From Streptomyces gelaticus (GTDB taxonomy: Bacteria; Actinomycetota; Actinomycetes; Streptomycetales; Streptomycetaceae), in the NCBI RefSeq assembly GCF_014649535.1, contig NZ_BMTF01000006.1, positions 316,147-380,146 on the forward strand: a stretch of 64,000 nucleotides of DNA. The letters run 5' to 3'. The notes beneath the pieces were generated by a model. The model ran no database searches. It saw only the letters and a list, made by a program, of their open reading frames with translations, and was not told the DNA's origin. Each line of letters opens with the position of its first letter. Positions within the stretch are counted from its first letter, which is position 1. Positions 35,625 through 49,372 of this stretch are shown here, piece by piece. Made by a program: the position numbers and the translations under genes.

Positions 35625-35632
<8 letters not shown>
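34490..35632 (+). CDS. carA: Carbamoyl phosphate synthase, small subunit
   Basis: CarA takes the amide from glutamine and passes ammonia to CarB. The 380-residue protein has the N-terminal CPSase domain ([14 protein letters not shown]) and a class I glutamine amidotransferase domain with the nucleophile Cys in [11 protein letters not shown] (about 265) and the His-Glu pair in [13 protein letters not shown] (about 350-352). Starts within the upstream stop (ATGA); its end overlaps carB by 8 nt. Confidence 0.97.
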
Positions 35633-38933
<3,301 letters not shown>

Positions 38934-38942
38934 CAGACCGGC

Positions 38943-38970
38943 AGGGGGACACCGGAAACGGTGTCCCCCT
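38943..38970 (+). terminator. Hairpin with GAAA loop between carB and pyrD
   Basis: A perfect 12-bp stem, AGGGGGACACCG with CGGTGTCCCCCT, closes a GAAA tetraloop, 10 nt after the carB stop and 20 nt before the pyrD start. No T-run follows. It could reduce transcription into pyrD-pyrF or protect the upstream mRNA end. Confidence 0.7.
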
Positions 38971-38989
38971 CTCTGTGAGGACACTCCCG

Positions 38990-40099
38990 ATGTACAAGTT
39001 CTTCTTCCGGCTGGTCTTCCAGCGGATGGACCCGGAGCAGGCCCACTACCTGGCCTTCCGGTGGATCCGCCTCGCCGCCCGCATTCCCGTGCTGCGCACC
39101 TTCGTCGCCGCCGTGCTCGCGCCCCGGTACAAGGAGCTGCGGACCGAGGCCCTCGGTCTGCGGATGCACGGCCCCTTCGGCCTCGCCGCCGGTTTCGACA
39201 AGAACGCCGTCGCGATCGACGGCATGTCGATGCTCGGCTTCGACCACGTCGAGATCGGCACGGTCACCGGTGAGCCGCAGCCCGGCAACCCCAAGAAGCG
39301 CCTCTTCCGCCTCGTCGCGGACCGCGCGCTGATCAACCGCATGGGCTTCAACAACGAGGGCTCGGCCGCCGTCGCAGCGCGGCTGGCCGCCCGCAGGCCG
39401 GTCTTCCGGACCACGGTCGGCGTCAACATCGGCAAGACGAAGGTCGTGCCGGAGGCCGAAGCGGCCGGCGACTACGTCAAGTCCACCGAGCACCTGGCCG
39501 CCCACGCCGACTACCTGGTCGTGAACGTCTCCTCGCCCAACACCCCGGGGCTGCGCAACCTCCAGGCCACCGAGGCGCTGCGGCCCCTCCTCGGCGCGGT
39601 GCGCGAGGCGGCCGACCGGACCGTCACCGGGCGGCGGGTCCCGCTGCTCGTCAAGATCGCCCCGGACCTCGCGGACGAGGACGTCGACGCGGTCGCCGAC
39701 CTCGCGGTCGAGCTGGGTCTGGACGGCATCATCGCGACCAACACCACCATCGCCCGCGACGGCCTCGGCCTGAAGTCCTCGCCGACCCTGACCGGGGAGA
39801 CCGGCGGACTCTCCGGAGCACCTCTCAAGGCACGCTCCCTGGAGGTGCTGGGCCGCCTCTACGCGCGCGTGGGCGACCGGATCACCCTGGTGGGTGTCGG
39901 GGGCATCGATAACGCCGAGGACGCCTGGCAGCGCATCCTCGCCGGCGCCACGCTGGTCCAGGGCTACAGCGCCTTCATCTACGAGGGGCCGTTCTACGCC
40001 CGTGCCATCCACAAGGGCCTGGCCGCGCGCCTGGCCGCCTCCCCGTACGCCACCCTCGCCGAAGCCGTCGGCGCAGAAACCAGGAAGGCCACCGCATGA
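38990..40099 (+). CDS. pyrD: Dihydroorotate dehydrogenase (quinone), class 2
   Basis: PyrD oxidises dihydroorotate to orotate and passes electrons to quinone at the membrane. The 369-residue length and N-terminal helical segment with the membrane-facing [23 protein letters not shown] are class 2 features. The FMN-binding core has [32 protein letters not shown] and the catalytic Ser. ATG 38990 lies 20 nt after a hairpin. The end overlaps pyrF (ATGA). Confidence 0.96.
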   Translation: MYKFFFRLVFQRMDPEQAHYLAFRWIRLAARIPVLRTFVAAVLAPRYKELRTEALGLRMHGPFGLAAGFDKNAVAIDGMSMLGFDHVEIGTVTGEPQPGNPKKRLFRLVADRALINRMGFNNEGSAAVAARLAARRPVFRTTVGVNIGKTKVVPEAEAAGDYVKSTEHLAAHADYLVVNVSSPNTPGLRNLQATEALRPLLGAVREAADRTVTGRRVPLLVKIAPDLADEDVDAVADLAVELGLDGIIATNTTIARDGLGLKSSPTLTGETGGLSGAPLKARSLEVLGRLYARVGDRITLVGVGGIDNAEDAWQRILAGATLVQGYSAFIYEGPFYARAIHKGLAARLAASPYATLAEAVGAETRKATA

Positions 40100-40935
40100 G
40101 CACCGAACCGTTCGGCGCGCGTCTGCGCCGCGCCATGGACACCCGCGGTCCGCTGTGCGTCGGCATCGACCCGCACGCCTCGCTGCTCACCGCCTGGGGC
40201 CTGAACGACGACGTCGCCGGGCTCGAACGCTTCACACGTACGGTCGTGGAGGCGCTGGCCGACCGGGTCGCGGTACTCAAGCCGCAGTCCGCGTTCTTCG
40301 AGCGCTTCGGCTCGCGCGGCATCGCCGTCCTGGAGAAGGCGGTCGCGGAGGCGCGGGCGGCCGGCGCGCTCGTGCTGATGGACGCCAAGCGCGGCGACAT
40401 CGGCTCCACCATGGGCGCCTACGCGGCGACCTACCTGGACAAGGACTCACCGCTGTTCTCGGACGCGGTCACCGTTTCGCCGTACCTCGGCTTCGGTTCG
40501 CTGCGCCCGGCGCTCGACGCCGCGGTCCTGTCCGGCGCGGGCGTCTTCGTGCTCGCCCTCACCTCCAACCCGGAGGGCGCCGAGGTGCAGCGGGCCACCG
40601 CCGCCGACGGCCGCTCGCTGGCCCAGGTCATGCTCGACCACATGGCGGCCGAGAACGAGGGGATGACCCCGCTCGGCTCCGTCGGCGCGGTGGTCGGGGC
40701 CACGCTCGGGGACGCGGGAGCGGACCTGGCGATCAACGGCCCGCTGCTCGCTCCCGGGATCGGGGCGCAGGGCGCGACGCCCGCGGACCTGCCCGGTGTG
40801 TTCGGTGCCTCGGTGGGCCATGTGGTGCCCAGCGTGAGCCGCGGTGTGCTGAGCCAGGGGCCGGACGTGGCGGGGCTGCGCGAGGCCGCCGAGCGGCTCA
40901 CGGACGAGATCCGGGCGGCCGTGGCAGGTAGGTGA
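40096..40935 (+). CDS. pyrF: Orotidine 5'-phosphate decarboxylase (type 2)
   Basis: PyrF converts OMP to UMP, the last step of the pathway. The 279-residue length is that of the type 2 form. The catalytic motif is MDAKRGDIGSTMGAYAATYL (Asp-Ala-Lys-Arg-Gly-Asp). ATG 40096 overlaps the pyrD stop, so the two are coupled. A terminator with a T-run is at 41000-41031. Confidence 0.96.
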   Translation: MSTEPFGARLRRAMDTRGPLCVGIDPHASLLTAWGLNDDVAGLERFTRTVVEALADRVAVLKPQSAFFERFGSRGIAVLEKAVAEARAAGALVLMDAKRGDIGSTMGAYAATYLDKDSPLFSDAVTVSPYLGFGSLRPALDAAVLSGAGVFVLALTSNPEGAEVQRATAADGRSLAQVMLDHMAAENEGMTPLGSVGAVVGATLGDAGADLAINGPLLAPGIGAQGATPADLPGVFGASVGHVVPSVSRGVLSQGPDVAGLREAAERLTDEIRAAVAGR

Positions 40936-40999
40936 CTATGCCACGTAACAGGGTGTTGACTCTTTCCTGACCAAAAAACTCGGTTGTTATGCCTGAAAT

Positions 41000-41031
41000 G
41001 TCCTGGTCGGCCGAGGCTGACCAGGACTTTT
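41000..41031 (+). terminator. Intrinsic terminator of the pyr operon
   Basis: GTCCTGGTC (41000-41008) pairs with GACCAGGAC (41019-41027) and is followed by TTTT (41028-41031), the classic form. It lies 65 nt after the pyrF stop. Confidence 0.85.
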
Positions 41032-41043
41032 CGTTGGTTCTCG

Positions 41044-41072
41044 CTGACTCCGGCGGCCTTGGCCGCTAGTCT
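41044..41072 (+). promoter_or_regulatory. Promoter of the sIHF gene
   Basis: -35 CTGACT (41044-41049), 17-bp spacer, -10 TAGTCT (41067-41072). The leader to the GTG at 41180 would be about 100 nt. Confidence 0.5.
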
Positions 41073-41179
41073 CCGACGAGAGCCGACGTACACAAGTGGT
41101 CCGTCGCTCACCTGGTGTGGAGCGTTCAGCTTCCTCACCGGTCCGTATCCGACAGATCGACATCCGAGGTGACGTAGGC

Positions 41180-41503
41180 GTGGCTCTTCCGCCCCTTACC
41201 CCTGAACAGCGCGCAGCCGCGCTCGAAAAGGCCGCCGCGGCTCGCCGGGAGCGGGCCGAGGTCAAGAATCGACTCAAGCACTCCGGCGCCTCCCTCCACG
41301 AGGTCATCAAGCAGGGCCAGGAGAACGACGTCATCGGCAAGATGAAGGTCTCCGCCCTCCTGGAGTCCCTGCCGGGCGTGGGCAAGGTCCGCGCCAAGCA
41401 GATCATGGAGCGGCTCGGCATCTCCGAGAGCCGCCGGGTCCGGGGTCTCGGCTCCAACCAGATCGCATCCCTGGAGCGCGAGTTCGGCGGCAGTGCCGCC
41501 TGA
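41180..41503 (+). CDS. mihF: Integration host factor, actinobacterial type (sIHF / mIHF)
   Basis: A 107-residue basic nucleoid protein found only in actinobacteria; in Streptomyces it affects chromosome compaction, sporulation and antibiotic output. It begins [35 protein letters not shown], a long helix, then the helix-hairpin-helix DNA-binding core [22 protein letters not shown] and [18 protein letters not shown] 41180 is chosen because GAGGTGA precedes it at 8 nt; the frame is open further upstream but without a ribosome site. Placed before gmk and rpoZ as usual. Confidence 0.96.
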   Translation: MALPPLTPEQRAAALEKAAAARRERAEVKNRLKHSGASLHEVIKQGQENDVIGKMKVSALLESLPGVGKVRAKQIMERLGISESRRVRGLGSNQIASLEREFGGSAA

Positions 41504-41529
41504 CGTTCTCAGGCACTCCTGAGAACCTG

Positions 41530-41535
41530 GATAAT
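41530..41535 (+). promoter_or_regulatory. -10 box for a leaderless gmk transcript
   Basis: GATAAT followed by 6 nt and then ATG 41542, with no ribosome site. This fits a leaderless mRNA. Confidence 0.55.
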
Positions 41536-41541
41536 CGCTCC

Positions 41542-42159
41542 ATGGCTGCAACATCCCGGGGGACGTCCCCCGTACCCCCGGACGTACGTCCGCGGCTGAC
41601 CGTGCTCTCCGGCCCCTCCGGGGTCGGCAAGAGCACGGTCGTCGCTCATATGCGCAAGGTCCACCCCGAGGTCTGGCTCTCGGTGTCGGCGACGACCCGC
41701 AGGCCGCGCCCCGGTGAGCGCAACGGTGTCCACTACTTCTTCGTGGACGACGAGGAGTTCGACAAGCTGATCGCCAACGGCGAACTGCTGGAGTGGGCCG
41801 AATTCGCGGGCAACCGCTACGGCACGCCCCGCCGTGCCGTGCTCGACCGCCTGGAGGCGGGCGAACCGGTGCTGCTGGAGATCGACCTTCAGGGCGCCCG
41901 GCTGGTCCGGCAGTCGATGCCGGACGCGCAGCTGGTCTTCCTGGCCCCGCCGAGCTGGGAGGAGCTGGTCCGCCGGCTCACCGGCCGCGGGACCGAGGCG
42001 CCCGATGTGATCGAGCGCCGGCTCGGCGCCGCCAGGGTCGAACTGGCCGCCGAGGCCGAGTTCGATACGACGCTGGTCAACACCTCGGTCGAGGACGTGG
42101 CCCGTGAGCTGCTAGCCTTGATGCTGGAGGTTTCCGGCCAACGTGCCGACGGCGACTGA
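41542..42159 (+). CDS. gmk: Guanylate kinase
   Basis: Gmk phosphorylates GMP to GDP. The 205-residue protein has Walker [13 protein letters not shown] (about 21-32) and the GMP-binding [20 protein letters not shown]. The ATG at 41542 is 38 nt after the sIHF stop and close to a GATAAT box, without a ribosome site. (p)ppGpp targets this enzyme in several bacteria, so it links to relA upstream. Confidence 0.95.
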   Translation: MAATSRGTSPVPPDVRPRLTVLSGPSGVGKSTVVAHMRKVHPEVWLSVSATTRRPRPGERNGVHYFFVDDEEFDKLIANGELLEWAEFAGNRYGTPRRAVLDRLEAGEPVLLEIDLQGARLVRQSMPDAQLVFLAPPSWEELVRRLTGRGTEAPDVIERRLGAARVELAAEAEFDTTLVNTSVEDVARELLALMLEVSGQRADGD

Positions 42160-42247
42160 CGAAGTCGGCGCACAGCCACCGCGGATCTCCGCACCATGAT
42201 CTCCGCACCGTCAAAGATTTCTTTGATCCCCCTTCGGAAGGCAGAGA

Positions 42248-42520
42248 GTGTCCTCTTCCATCACCACGCCCGAGGGCATCATCAACCCGCCGATTGATGA
42301 GCTCCTCGAGGCCACCGACTCGAAGTACAGCCTCGTGATCTACGCCGCCAAGCGCGCGCGCCAGATCAACGCGTACTACTCGCAGCTCGGCGAGGGTCTC
42401 CTGGAGTACGTCGGTCCGCTCGTCGACACGCACGTGCACGAGAAGCCGCTCTCGATCGCGCTCCGCGAGATCAACGCGGGCCTGCTCACCTCCGAGGCCA
42501 TCGAGGGCCCCGCGCAGTAA
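42248..42520 (+). CDS. rpoZ: DNA-directed RNA polymerase omega subunit
   Basis: Omega helps assemble RNA polymerase around beta-prime. The 90-residue protein has the family core [34 protein letters not shown] 42248 follows CGGAAGG. The gene sits between gmk and coaBC, the usual order. A strong hairpin follows at 42537-42576. Confidence 0.97.
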   Translation: MSSSITTPEGIINPPIDELLEATDSKYSLVIYAAKRARQINAYYSQLGEGLLEYVGPLVDTHVHEKPLSIALREINAGLLTSEAIEGPAQ

Positions 42521-42536
42521 GCAGGAATTGCACCTT

Positions 42537-42576
42537 CACCTCAGGCCCGGCGGCCACGGCTGCCGGGCCTGAGGTG
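42537..42576 (+). terminator. Hairpin terminator after rpoZ
   Basis: A perfect 15-bp stem, CACCTCAGGCCCGGC (42537-42551) with GCCGGGCCTGAGGTG (42562-42576), 10-nt loop, 16 nt after the rpoZ stop. No T-run. Confidence 0.8.
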
Positions 42577-42652
42577 TGTCCGGGGCGGCAGCCTCGGACC
42601 GGCCCCGGTGAGGCAGCATGGGGGTGTTCGTATCCGAGTGCGGGGAGACGCA

Positions 42653-43855
42653 GTGGACAAGCCGAAGGTCGTTCTGGGGGTCAGCGGGGGCATCGCCGCG
42701 TACAAGGCGTGCGAACTGCTGCGCCGGCTGACCGAGTCCGGTCACGACGTGCGTGTCGTGCCGACCGAGTCGTCGCTGCACTTCGTGGGAGCGGCCACCT
42801 GGTCGGCGCTCTCCGGTCACCCGGTCTCCACCGAGGTCTGGAAGGACGTCCACGAGGTGCCGCACGTCAGGATCGGACAGGGCGCCGACCTGGTGGTCGT
42901 GGCCCCCGCCACCGCCGACATGCTCGCCAAGGCGGCCCACGGCCTCGCGGACGACCTGCTCACCAACACGCTCCTCACCGCCCGCTGTCCGGTCGTCCTC
43001 GCGCCCGCCATGCACACCGAGATGTGGGAGCACCCCGCCACCCAGGAGAACGTCGCCACCCTGCGTCGCCGGGGCACCGTCGTCATCGAGCCCGCCGTCG
43101 GCCGGCTCACCGGCGTCGACACCGGCAAGGGCCGACTGCCCGATCCGGGGGAGATCTTCGAGGTCTGCCGCCGGGTGCTGGCCCGCGGACCCGTCGAACC
43201 CGACTTGGCCGGCCGCCATGTGGTCATCAGCGCGGGTGGTACGCGCGAACCGCTCGACCCGGTGCGCTACCTCGGCAACCGCTCCTCCGGCAAGCAGGGC
43301 TACGCCCTGGCCCGTACCGCGGTCGCCCGCGGCGCCCGGGTCACCCTCGTCGAGGCCAACACCGGACTGCCCGACCCGGCCGGCGCCGACGTCCTGCACG
43401 CGGGGACCGCCGTGCAGCTGCGCGAGGCCGTGCTGAAGGCCGCCGCCGACGCCGACGTGGTCGTGATGGCCGCGGCGGTCGCCGACTTCCGCCCCGCCGA
43501 GTACGCCACGGGGAAGATCAAGAAGAAGGACGGCCAGGAGCCCGCGCCCATCACGCTCGTCCGCAACCCCGACATCCTCGCCGAGGTGGCCGGCGAACGT
43601 GCCCGGCCGGAGCAGATCGTCGTCGGATTCGCCGCCGAGACCGACAACGTCCTCGCCAACGGCCGGGAGAAGCTCCGTCGCAAGGGCTGCGATCTCCTCG
43701 TCGTCAACGAGGTGGGGGAGCGCCGGACCTTCGGCTCCGAGGAGAACGAGGCGGTCGTGCTCGCGGCCGACGGCGGTGAGACCCAGGTGCCGTACGGGCC
43801 CAAGGAAGCGCTCGCCGACACGGTCTGGGATCTCGTGTCGTCGCGTCTCGGATGA
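42653..43855 (+). CDS. coaBC: Phosphopantothenoylcysteine decarboxylase / synthetase CoaBC
   Basis: CoaBC carries out two steps of coenzyme A synthesis: joining cysteine to phosphopantothenate (CTP-dependent) and decarboxylating it (FMN-dependent). The 400-residue protein has the CoaC half with VLGVSGGIAAYKACELLRRL and PAMHTEMWEHPAT, and the CoaB half with NRSSGKQGYALA and KIKKKDGQEPAPITLVRNPDIL. GTG 42653 has GGGGAG 6-11 nt upstream. It follows rpoZ after a terminator, so it likely has its own promoter. Confidence 0.96.
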   Translation: MDKPKVVLGVSGGIAAYKACELLRRLTESGHDVRVVPTESSLHFVGAATWSALSGHPVSTEVWKDVHEVPHVRIGQGADLVVVAPATADMLAKAAHGLADDLLTNTLLTARCPVVLAPAMHTEMWEHPATQENVATLRRRGTVVIEPAVGRLTGVDTGKGRLPDPGEIFEVCRRVLARGPVEPDLAGRHVVISAGGTREPLDPVRYLGNRSSGKQGYALARTAVARGARVTLVEANTGLPDPAGADVLHAGTAVQLREAVLKAAADADVVVMAAAVADFRPAEYATGKIKKKDGQEPAPITLVRNPDILAEVAGERARPEQIVVGFAAETDNVLANGREKLRRKGCDLLVVNEVGERRTFGSEENEAVVLAADGGETQVPYGPKEALADTVWDLVSSRLG

Positions 43856-44097
43856 AATTCGCGTGCCACGCCCGCACCCGGTCCGAAACCCTTGAAATAT
43901 GGGCGTAAATGGCATTCTCCATGGCGGTGCGACCCGCGTCGGAGGGCCGTGCCGCAGGTCACAGAACTCCCAAAGGGCGAGACATGTTGTCCGCCGAACG
44001 AAAGCGACCGATAAACTGGGCCCGGATCGTGCCGGGCGCAGCTCCCGGCCGTCCGCCAAATGATCAGCCAGCAGCCGCTGCAACCCCAGGGAGCGAT
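43856..44097 (+). promoter_or_regulatory. metK upstream region with possible promoter
   Basis: 242 bp with no gene I accept. A possible promoter is TTGTCC (43987-43992), 19-bp spacer, TAAACT (44012-44017), giving a leader of about 75 nt. The leader has GGGCCCGG/CCGGGC-type pairing near 44018-44038. I could not fit a known SAM riboswitch to it. Confidence 0.35.
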
Positions 44098-45306
<1,209 letters not shown>

Positions 45307-45434
45307 GTCCGCCGCCACTTCCGTCCGTTTGCCGGGGCCCGGACACCGCACATGGTGTCCGGGCCCCGGTATGTGCGGCCGCCGGTGCTGCCTCGACGGG
45401 GCCGCTGTCAGTGGTTTCTGGTAGGAATTTGGCT

Positions 45435-47579
45435 GTGAGCAGCGACAACGAGCGATCCGCGGATCCCGGCGACGGGGCCCCGGAGCAGCTTGCGCTGATC
45501 CGGGAGACGGTGCGCAAGGCGAAGGTGCCGCGGGCCAAGCCGCGGACCTGGCGCGGCGCCGCGCTCGCCAAGGAGCTGCCCGTCGCCCGGGTGCTGGTCA
45601 ACAAGGGAGCGCTCCATCTCGACCAGTACTTCGACTACGCGGTGCCCGAGGAGCTGGACGCCGAGGCACAGCCCGGAGTGCGGGTACGCGTGCGCTTCGG
45701 GGCCGGAGGGCGCAATGTGCGCGGCGGCCGGCGCGAGGGCGGCGGGCTGATCGACGGCTTCCTCGTCGAGCGGCGCGCCGAATCGGACTACACGGGCGCC
45801 CTCGCGGCGCTCGCCTATGTGGTCTCACCCGAACCGGTGCTGGGGCCGGAGCTGCTCGCGCTCTCCCGAGCCGTCGCCGACCGGTACGCGGGCAGCCTCG
45901 CCGACGTGCTCCAGCTCGCCGTGCCGCCCCGGAACGGCAAGGCCGAGTCCAGGCCCTCGCCCGAGCCCCTGCCACCACCGCCCGCGCCGTCGGCGGGGAG
46001 CTGGGAGCGGTACGCGCAGGGGCCGGCATTCCTGCGGGCGCTGGCCGAGGGCGGGGCGCCCCGGGCCGTCTGGACCGCGCTGCCAGGACCCCACTGGCCC
46101 CAGGAGATCGCCAGAGCCATGGCCGCGACCCTCGCGTCCGGGCGCGGCGCCCTCGTCGTCGTCCCCGACGGCCGGGCCGCGGCGCGGGTGGACGCCGCGC
46201 TCACCGGCCTGCTCGGCCCGGGGCGCCACGCGCTGCTGACCGCCGACTCCGGGCCGGAGAAGCGGTACCGGGAGTGGCTCGCGGTGCGGCGCGGCTCGGT
46301 ACGGGCGGTCGTGGGGACCAGAGCGGCGATGTTCGCCCCGGTCGCCGATCTCGGCCTGGTCGCCGTCTGGGACGACGGGGACACCAGCCACAGCGACGAC
46401 AACGCCCCCTTCCCGCACGTGCGGGAGGTGCTCGAACTGCGGGCCGCGCACGGCCGGTGCGCCTTCCTGCTCGGCGGTACGAACTGCACGGTGGAGGCCG
46501 CCCAGCTGGTGGAGAGCGGCTGGGCGCTGCCGCTGCGCGCGGACCGGGAGCAGCTGCGGATCGCGGCGCCCCTGGTGCGTACGGTCGGCGACGGCGAGCT
46601 GGCGCGGGACGGTGCCGCAAGGGCCGCGCGGCTGCCCAGCCTGGCCTGGCAGACGGTACGGGACGGGCTGCGCAGCGGCCCCGTCCTGATCCAGGTGCCA
46701 CGCCGCGGCTACGCGCCCCGGCTGGCCTGCGTGCGCTGCCGCGAGCCTGCCCGGTGCCGGCACTGCGCCGGACCGCTCCAGGCGCCCGACCAGCAGGGGC
46801 TCGACTGCGCCTGGTGCGGGCGGGCCGAGACCGCCTGGCACTGCGTCGCCTGCGGTTCCAGCCGATTGCGGGCCCAGATAGTCGGCGCCCGGCGTACGGC
46901 CGAGGAGCTCGGCCGGGCATTCCCCGCCGTCCCGGTGCGGACCTCCGGCCGCGATCACATCCTCGACTCGGTGCCGGACGCGCCCGCACTGGTCGTCAGC
47001 ACTCCCGGCGCCGAGCCGGTGGCCGAGGGCGGCTACGCGGCCGCGCTGCTGCTGGACGGCTGGGCCATGGTCGGCCGGCCCGATCTGCGGGCGGGCGAGG
47101 AGGCGCTGCGCCGGTGGACGGCCGCGGCCTCGCTGGTGCGGGGGCAGCCGGAGGGCGGCACGGTGGTGGTCGTCGCCGAGCCGACACTGCGGCCGGTCCA
47201 GGCCCTGGTGCGCTGGGACCCGGTCGGTCACGCCCGCCGTGAGCTCGCGGAGCGGGCCGAGCTGGGCTTCCCCCCGGTGTCCCGGATGGCCTCGGTGACG
47301 GGCGCCCCCCCGGCGCTGGCCGCCTTTCTCGCGGCGGCCGAGCTGCCGCCGGAGGCCGAGGTGCTGGGCCCGGTCCCGGTGCCGGCCGGCGGATCGGGCA
47401 GGCCCCGCAGGCCCGGGGACGCACCGCCGGGGGAGCCCTGGGAGCGGGCGCTGCTCCGGGTGCCGCCGGGCAGCGGGGCGGCACTGGCGGCCGCGCTGAA
47501 GGCCGCGCAGGCGGCGCGGATGTCCCGGGGGAGCGGTGAGCAGGTCCGGATCAGGGTGGATCCGCTGGACATCGGGTGA
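45435..47579 (+). CDS. priA: PriA-like primosomal protein without helicase motifs
   Basis: PriA normally restarts replication at stalled forks as a helicase. This 714-residue actinobacterial form keeps the N-terminal DNA-binding domain (PVARVLVNKGALHLDQYFDYAVP) and eight zinc-binding cysteines in four CxxC pairs (CVRC, CRHC, CAWC, CVAC). The ATPase motifs are gone: no Walker A GxGKT (the place reads TALPGPHWPQE), DEEH is replaced by VWDDGDTSH, and motif III SATPS reads LGGTNCTVE. It is thus unlikely to hydrolyse ATP and may act as a loading platform. GTG 45435 follows TAGGAAT. It lies between metK and fmt as usual in the group. Confidence 0.93.
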   Translation: MSSDNERSADPGDGAPEQLALIRETVRKAKVPRAKPRTWRGAALAKELPVARVLVNKGALHLDQYFDYAVPEELDAEAQPGVRVRVRFGAGGRNVRGGRREGGGLIDGFLVERRAESDYTGALAALAYVVSPEPVLGPELLALSRAVADRYAGSLADVLQLAVPPRNGKAESRPSPEPLPPPPAPSAGSWERYAQGPAFLRALAEGGAPRAVWTALPGPHWPQEIARAMAATLASGRGALVVVPDGRAAARVDAALTGLLGPGRHALLTADSGPEKRYREWLAVRRGSVRAVVGTRAAMFAPVADLGLVAVWDDGDTSHSDDNAPFPHVREVLELRAAHGRCAFLLGGTNCTVEAAQLVESGWALPLRADREQLRIAAPLVRTVGDGELARDGAARAARLPSLAWQTVRDGLRSGPVLIQVPRRGYAPRLACVRCREPARCRHCAGPLQAPDQQGLDCAWCGRAETAWHCVACGSSRLRAQIVGARRTAEELGRAFPAVPVRTSGRDHILDSVPDAPALVVSTPGAEPVAEGGYAAALLLDGWAMVGRPDLRAGEEALRRWTAAASLVRGQPEGGTVVVVAEPTLRPVQALVRWDPVGHARRELAERAELGFPPVSRMASVTGAPPALAAFLAAAELPPEAEVLGPVPVPAGGSGRPRRPGDAPPGEPWERALLRVPPGSGAALAAALKAAQAARMSRGSGEQVRIRVDPLDIG

Positions 47580-47596
47580 CGGCGCGGACATGAGGC

Positions 47597-47627
47597 TGCC
47601 CCGCCGCGCGTCGGGTGCGGCGGGGCA
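47597..47627. terminator. Bidirectional terminator after priA
   Basis: TGCCCCGCCGC (47597-47607) pairs with GCGGCGGGGCA (47617-47627), 9-nt loop. It lies 18 nt after the priA stop and 17 nt beyond the end of the convergent HTH gene. Confidence 0.75.
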
Positions 47628-47643
47628 GTGGTGGACGGGTGGG

Positions 47644-48183
47644 TCAGCCGTTGCGCGGGCCGGGGAAGGCGCCGGGGCGCAGATCCTCGCGCCGTGCCGG
47701 GCGGTCCAGCGACGGCTGCGGCGGCATGGAGCGTGCGGCGGGTACGGCGGGCGTGCTGCCGGGGCCGGGCACGCCGGGCAGGGCGCGAGGCACCGCGTTC
47801 TCCCCGGCGGCTTCGGCCGCCCCCGGCTGCCGGGCGTTGCGCCGTGCGCCGTAGCGGCGGTGCACGGCCTGCTTGGTGACCCCGAGCGCGGAGCCCACCG
47901 CGTCCCAGGAGAAGCCCAGCGAGCGGTCGAAGTCGACCGCGGCGGTGACCAGGGTCTCGACGCTGTCGCGCAGTTCCTGGGCCAGCCTGACGGTGGGGGC
48001 CGGGGCCCTGCCGTAGACGACGAAGCCCGTGGACGGGCCGGAGCGGCGCGGACGGTAGACGTTGCCCAGTTGGGCGGTGAGCGTGCGCAGCGCGTCCACC
48101 TGCCGCCGGACCCGCTCGATGTCCCGCACCAACAGATGCAGACTGGCCCTCGCTTGGGCGTCGTGGGTTGCGTGGTCGGCCAT
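47644..48183 (-). CDS. Small HTH-containing protein, unknown role
   Basis: A 179-residue protein. The N-terminal half is a charged helix ([26 protein letters not shown]). The middle holds a helix-turn-helix-like segment, [22 protein letters not shown] (about 92-113), and the C-terminal third is Pro/Ala/Arg-rich. It may be a DNA-binding regulator. Upstream (48184-48270) are an 8-bp hairpin (48217-48238) and the perfect palindrome GGTCAA-N6-TTGACC, a candidate operator. Divergent from fmt. Confidence 0.75.
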   Translation of the reverse strand: MADHATHDAQARASLHLLVRDIERVRRQVDALRTLTAQLGNVYRPRRSGPSTGFVVYGRAPAPTVRLAQELRDSVETLVTAAVDFDRSLGFSWDAVGSALGVTKQAVHRRYGARRNARQPGAAEAAGENAVPRALPGVPGPGSTPAVPAARSMPPQPSLDRPARREDLRPGAFPGPRNG

Positions 48184-48242
48184 GAAGAAGCCTCTCGAAC
48201 CGGCGTTGAAAGGGATCGGGCCGCACCGTGGCGGCCCGCTTC

Positions 48243-48260
48243 GGTCAATCTCTCTTGACC
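48243..48260. promoter_or_regulatory. Perfect inverted repeat GGTCAA-N6-TTGACC
   Basis: GGTCAA (48243-48248) and TTGACC (48255-48260) are exact inverse complements separated by TCTCTC. It lies 60 bp upstream of the HTH gene and about 150 bp upstream of fmt, in their shared divergent region. It has the shape of a dimeric repressor site. Confidence 0.55.
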
Positions 48261-48355
48261 AACGCCTCAGCTGCGGATCTGGTCACGCTGCAGGGGCGCG
48301 TGCACCCTTCCAAGGGGCGCACACTCATGCGTACGCCCCCCGGCCGCCCGCCCCA

Positions 48356-48361
48356 TAGACT
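48356..48361 (+). promoter_or_regulatory. -10 box (TAGACT) for fmt
   Basis: TAGACT lies 52 nt before the fmt ATG; transcription would start near 48368, giving a leader of about 45 nt. Confidence 0.4.
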
Positions 48362-48412
48362 TATGCGTTGCTCGTCACCGCACGTTCCGGCCCGAGAGGC
48401 AGTCAGCCACCC

Positions 48413-49345
48413 ATGAAGCTCGTCTTCGCCGGCACCCCCGAGGTAGCCGTACCCGCCCTGGACGCCCTGATCGCCTCCGACCGGCACGAGGTGGCCGCCG
48501 TCGTGACCCGGCCCGACGCCCCAGCCGGGCGGGGCCGCCGACTGGTCGCCAGCCCGGTCGCCGAGCGGGCCGAGGAGGCCGGCATCGAGGTGCTCAAGCC
48601 CGCCCGGCCGCGCGACGAGGACTTCCTCGCCCGGCTGCGGGAGATCGCCCCGGACTGCTGTCCGGTCGTCGCCTACGGGGCGCTGCTTCCCGAGGAGGCG
48701 CTCGCCGTACCCGCCCGCGGCTGGGTCAATCTCCACTTCTCGCTGCTGCCCGCCTGGCGCGGTGCGGCCCCCGTGCAGCACGCGGTCATGGCCGGGGACG
48801 AGGTGACCGGCGCATCGACCTTCCTGATCGAGAAGGGGCTCGACTCCGGCCCGGTGTACGGCGTGCTCACCGAGGAGGTGCGCCCCACCGACACCAGTGG
48901 CGACCTGCTCACCCGGCTGGCGTTCGCCGGCGCGGGGCTGCTCGCCGCGACCATGGACGGCATCGAGGACGGCACGCTGCACGCCGTGCCGCAGCCGGCC
49001 GAGGGCATCACCCTCGCCCCGAAGATCACCGTCGAGGACGCCCAGGTGCAGTGGTCGGCGCCCGCACTGCGGGTCGACCGCGTGGTGCGCGGCTGCACCC
49101 CCGCTCCCGGGGCCTGGACGCTCTTCCGGGGAGAACGGCTGAAGCTGATCCAGGCGGTGCCCGTCCTGGACCGCGCAGATCTGGCGCCCGGCGAGCTGTC
49201 CGCCGCCAAGAACAACGTCTACGTGGGCACCGGATCGCACGCCGTCGAGCTGCTCTGGGTCCAGCCGCAGGGCAAGAAGCCGATGCGGGCCGCGGACTGG
49301 GCCCGCGGGGTGCGGATCGCCCACGGCGAGCTGCTGGGGGTCTGA
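48413..49345 (+). CDS. fmt: Methionyl-tRNA formyltransferase
   Basis: Fmt formylates initiator Met-tRNA. The 310-residue protein has [18 protein letters not shown], the catalytic [19 protein letters not shown] (Asn, His and Ser-Leu-Leu-Pro) and a C-terminal tRNA-binding domain. The ATG at 48413 follows GAGAGGC. An in-frame TTG at 48368 is probably the transcription start area and not the codon used. Confidence 0.96.
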   Translation: MKLVFAGTPEVAVPALDALIASDRHEVAAVVTRPDAPAGRGRRLVASPVAERAEEAGIEVLKPARPRDEDFLARLREIAPDCCPVVAYGALLPEEALAVPARGWVNLHFSLLPAWRGAAPVQHAVMAGDEVTGASTFLIEKGLDSGPVYGVLTEEVRPTDTSGDLLTRLAFAGAGLLAATMDGIEDGTLHAVPQPAEGITLAPKITVEDAQVQWSAPALRVDRVVRGCTPAPGAWTLFRGERLKLIQAVPVLDRADLAPGELSAAKNNVYVGTGSHAVELLWVQPQGKKPMRAADWARGVRIAHGELLGV

Positions 49346-49372
49346 GGCCCTGCCCCACCGGGGCGGCGACGT

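Noticed and set aside
43909..44097. 63-codon N-terminal extension of metK
   Set aside because: The extension has no similarity to MetK and the GTG at 44098 has AGGGAG upstream and the normal N-terminus.
43856..44097. SAM riboswitch upstream of metK
   Set aside because: I looked for SAM-I, SAM-II and SAM-IV hallmarks. A GCTGCAACCCC stretch exists, but the surrounding pairing does not form a known SAM aptamer.
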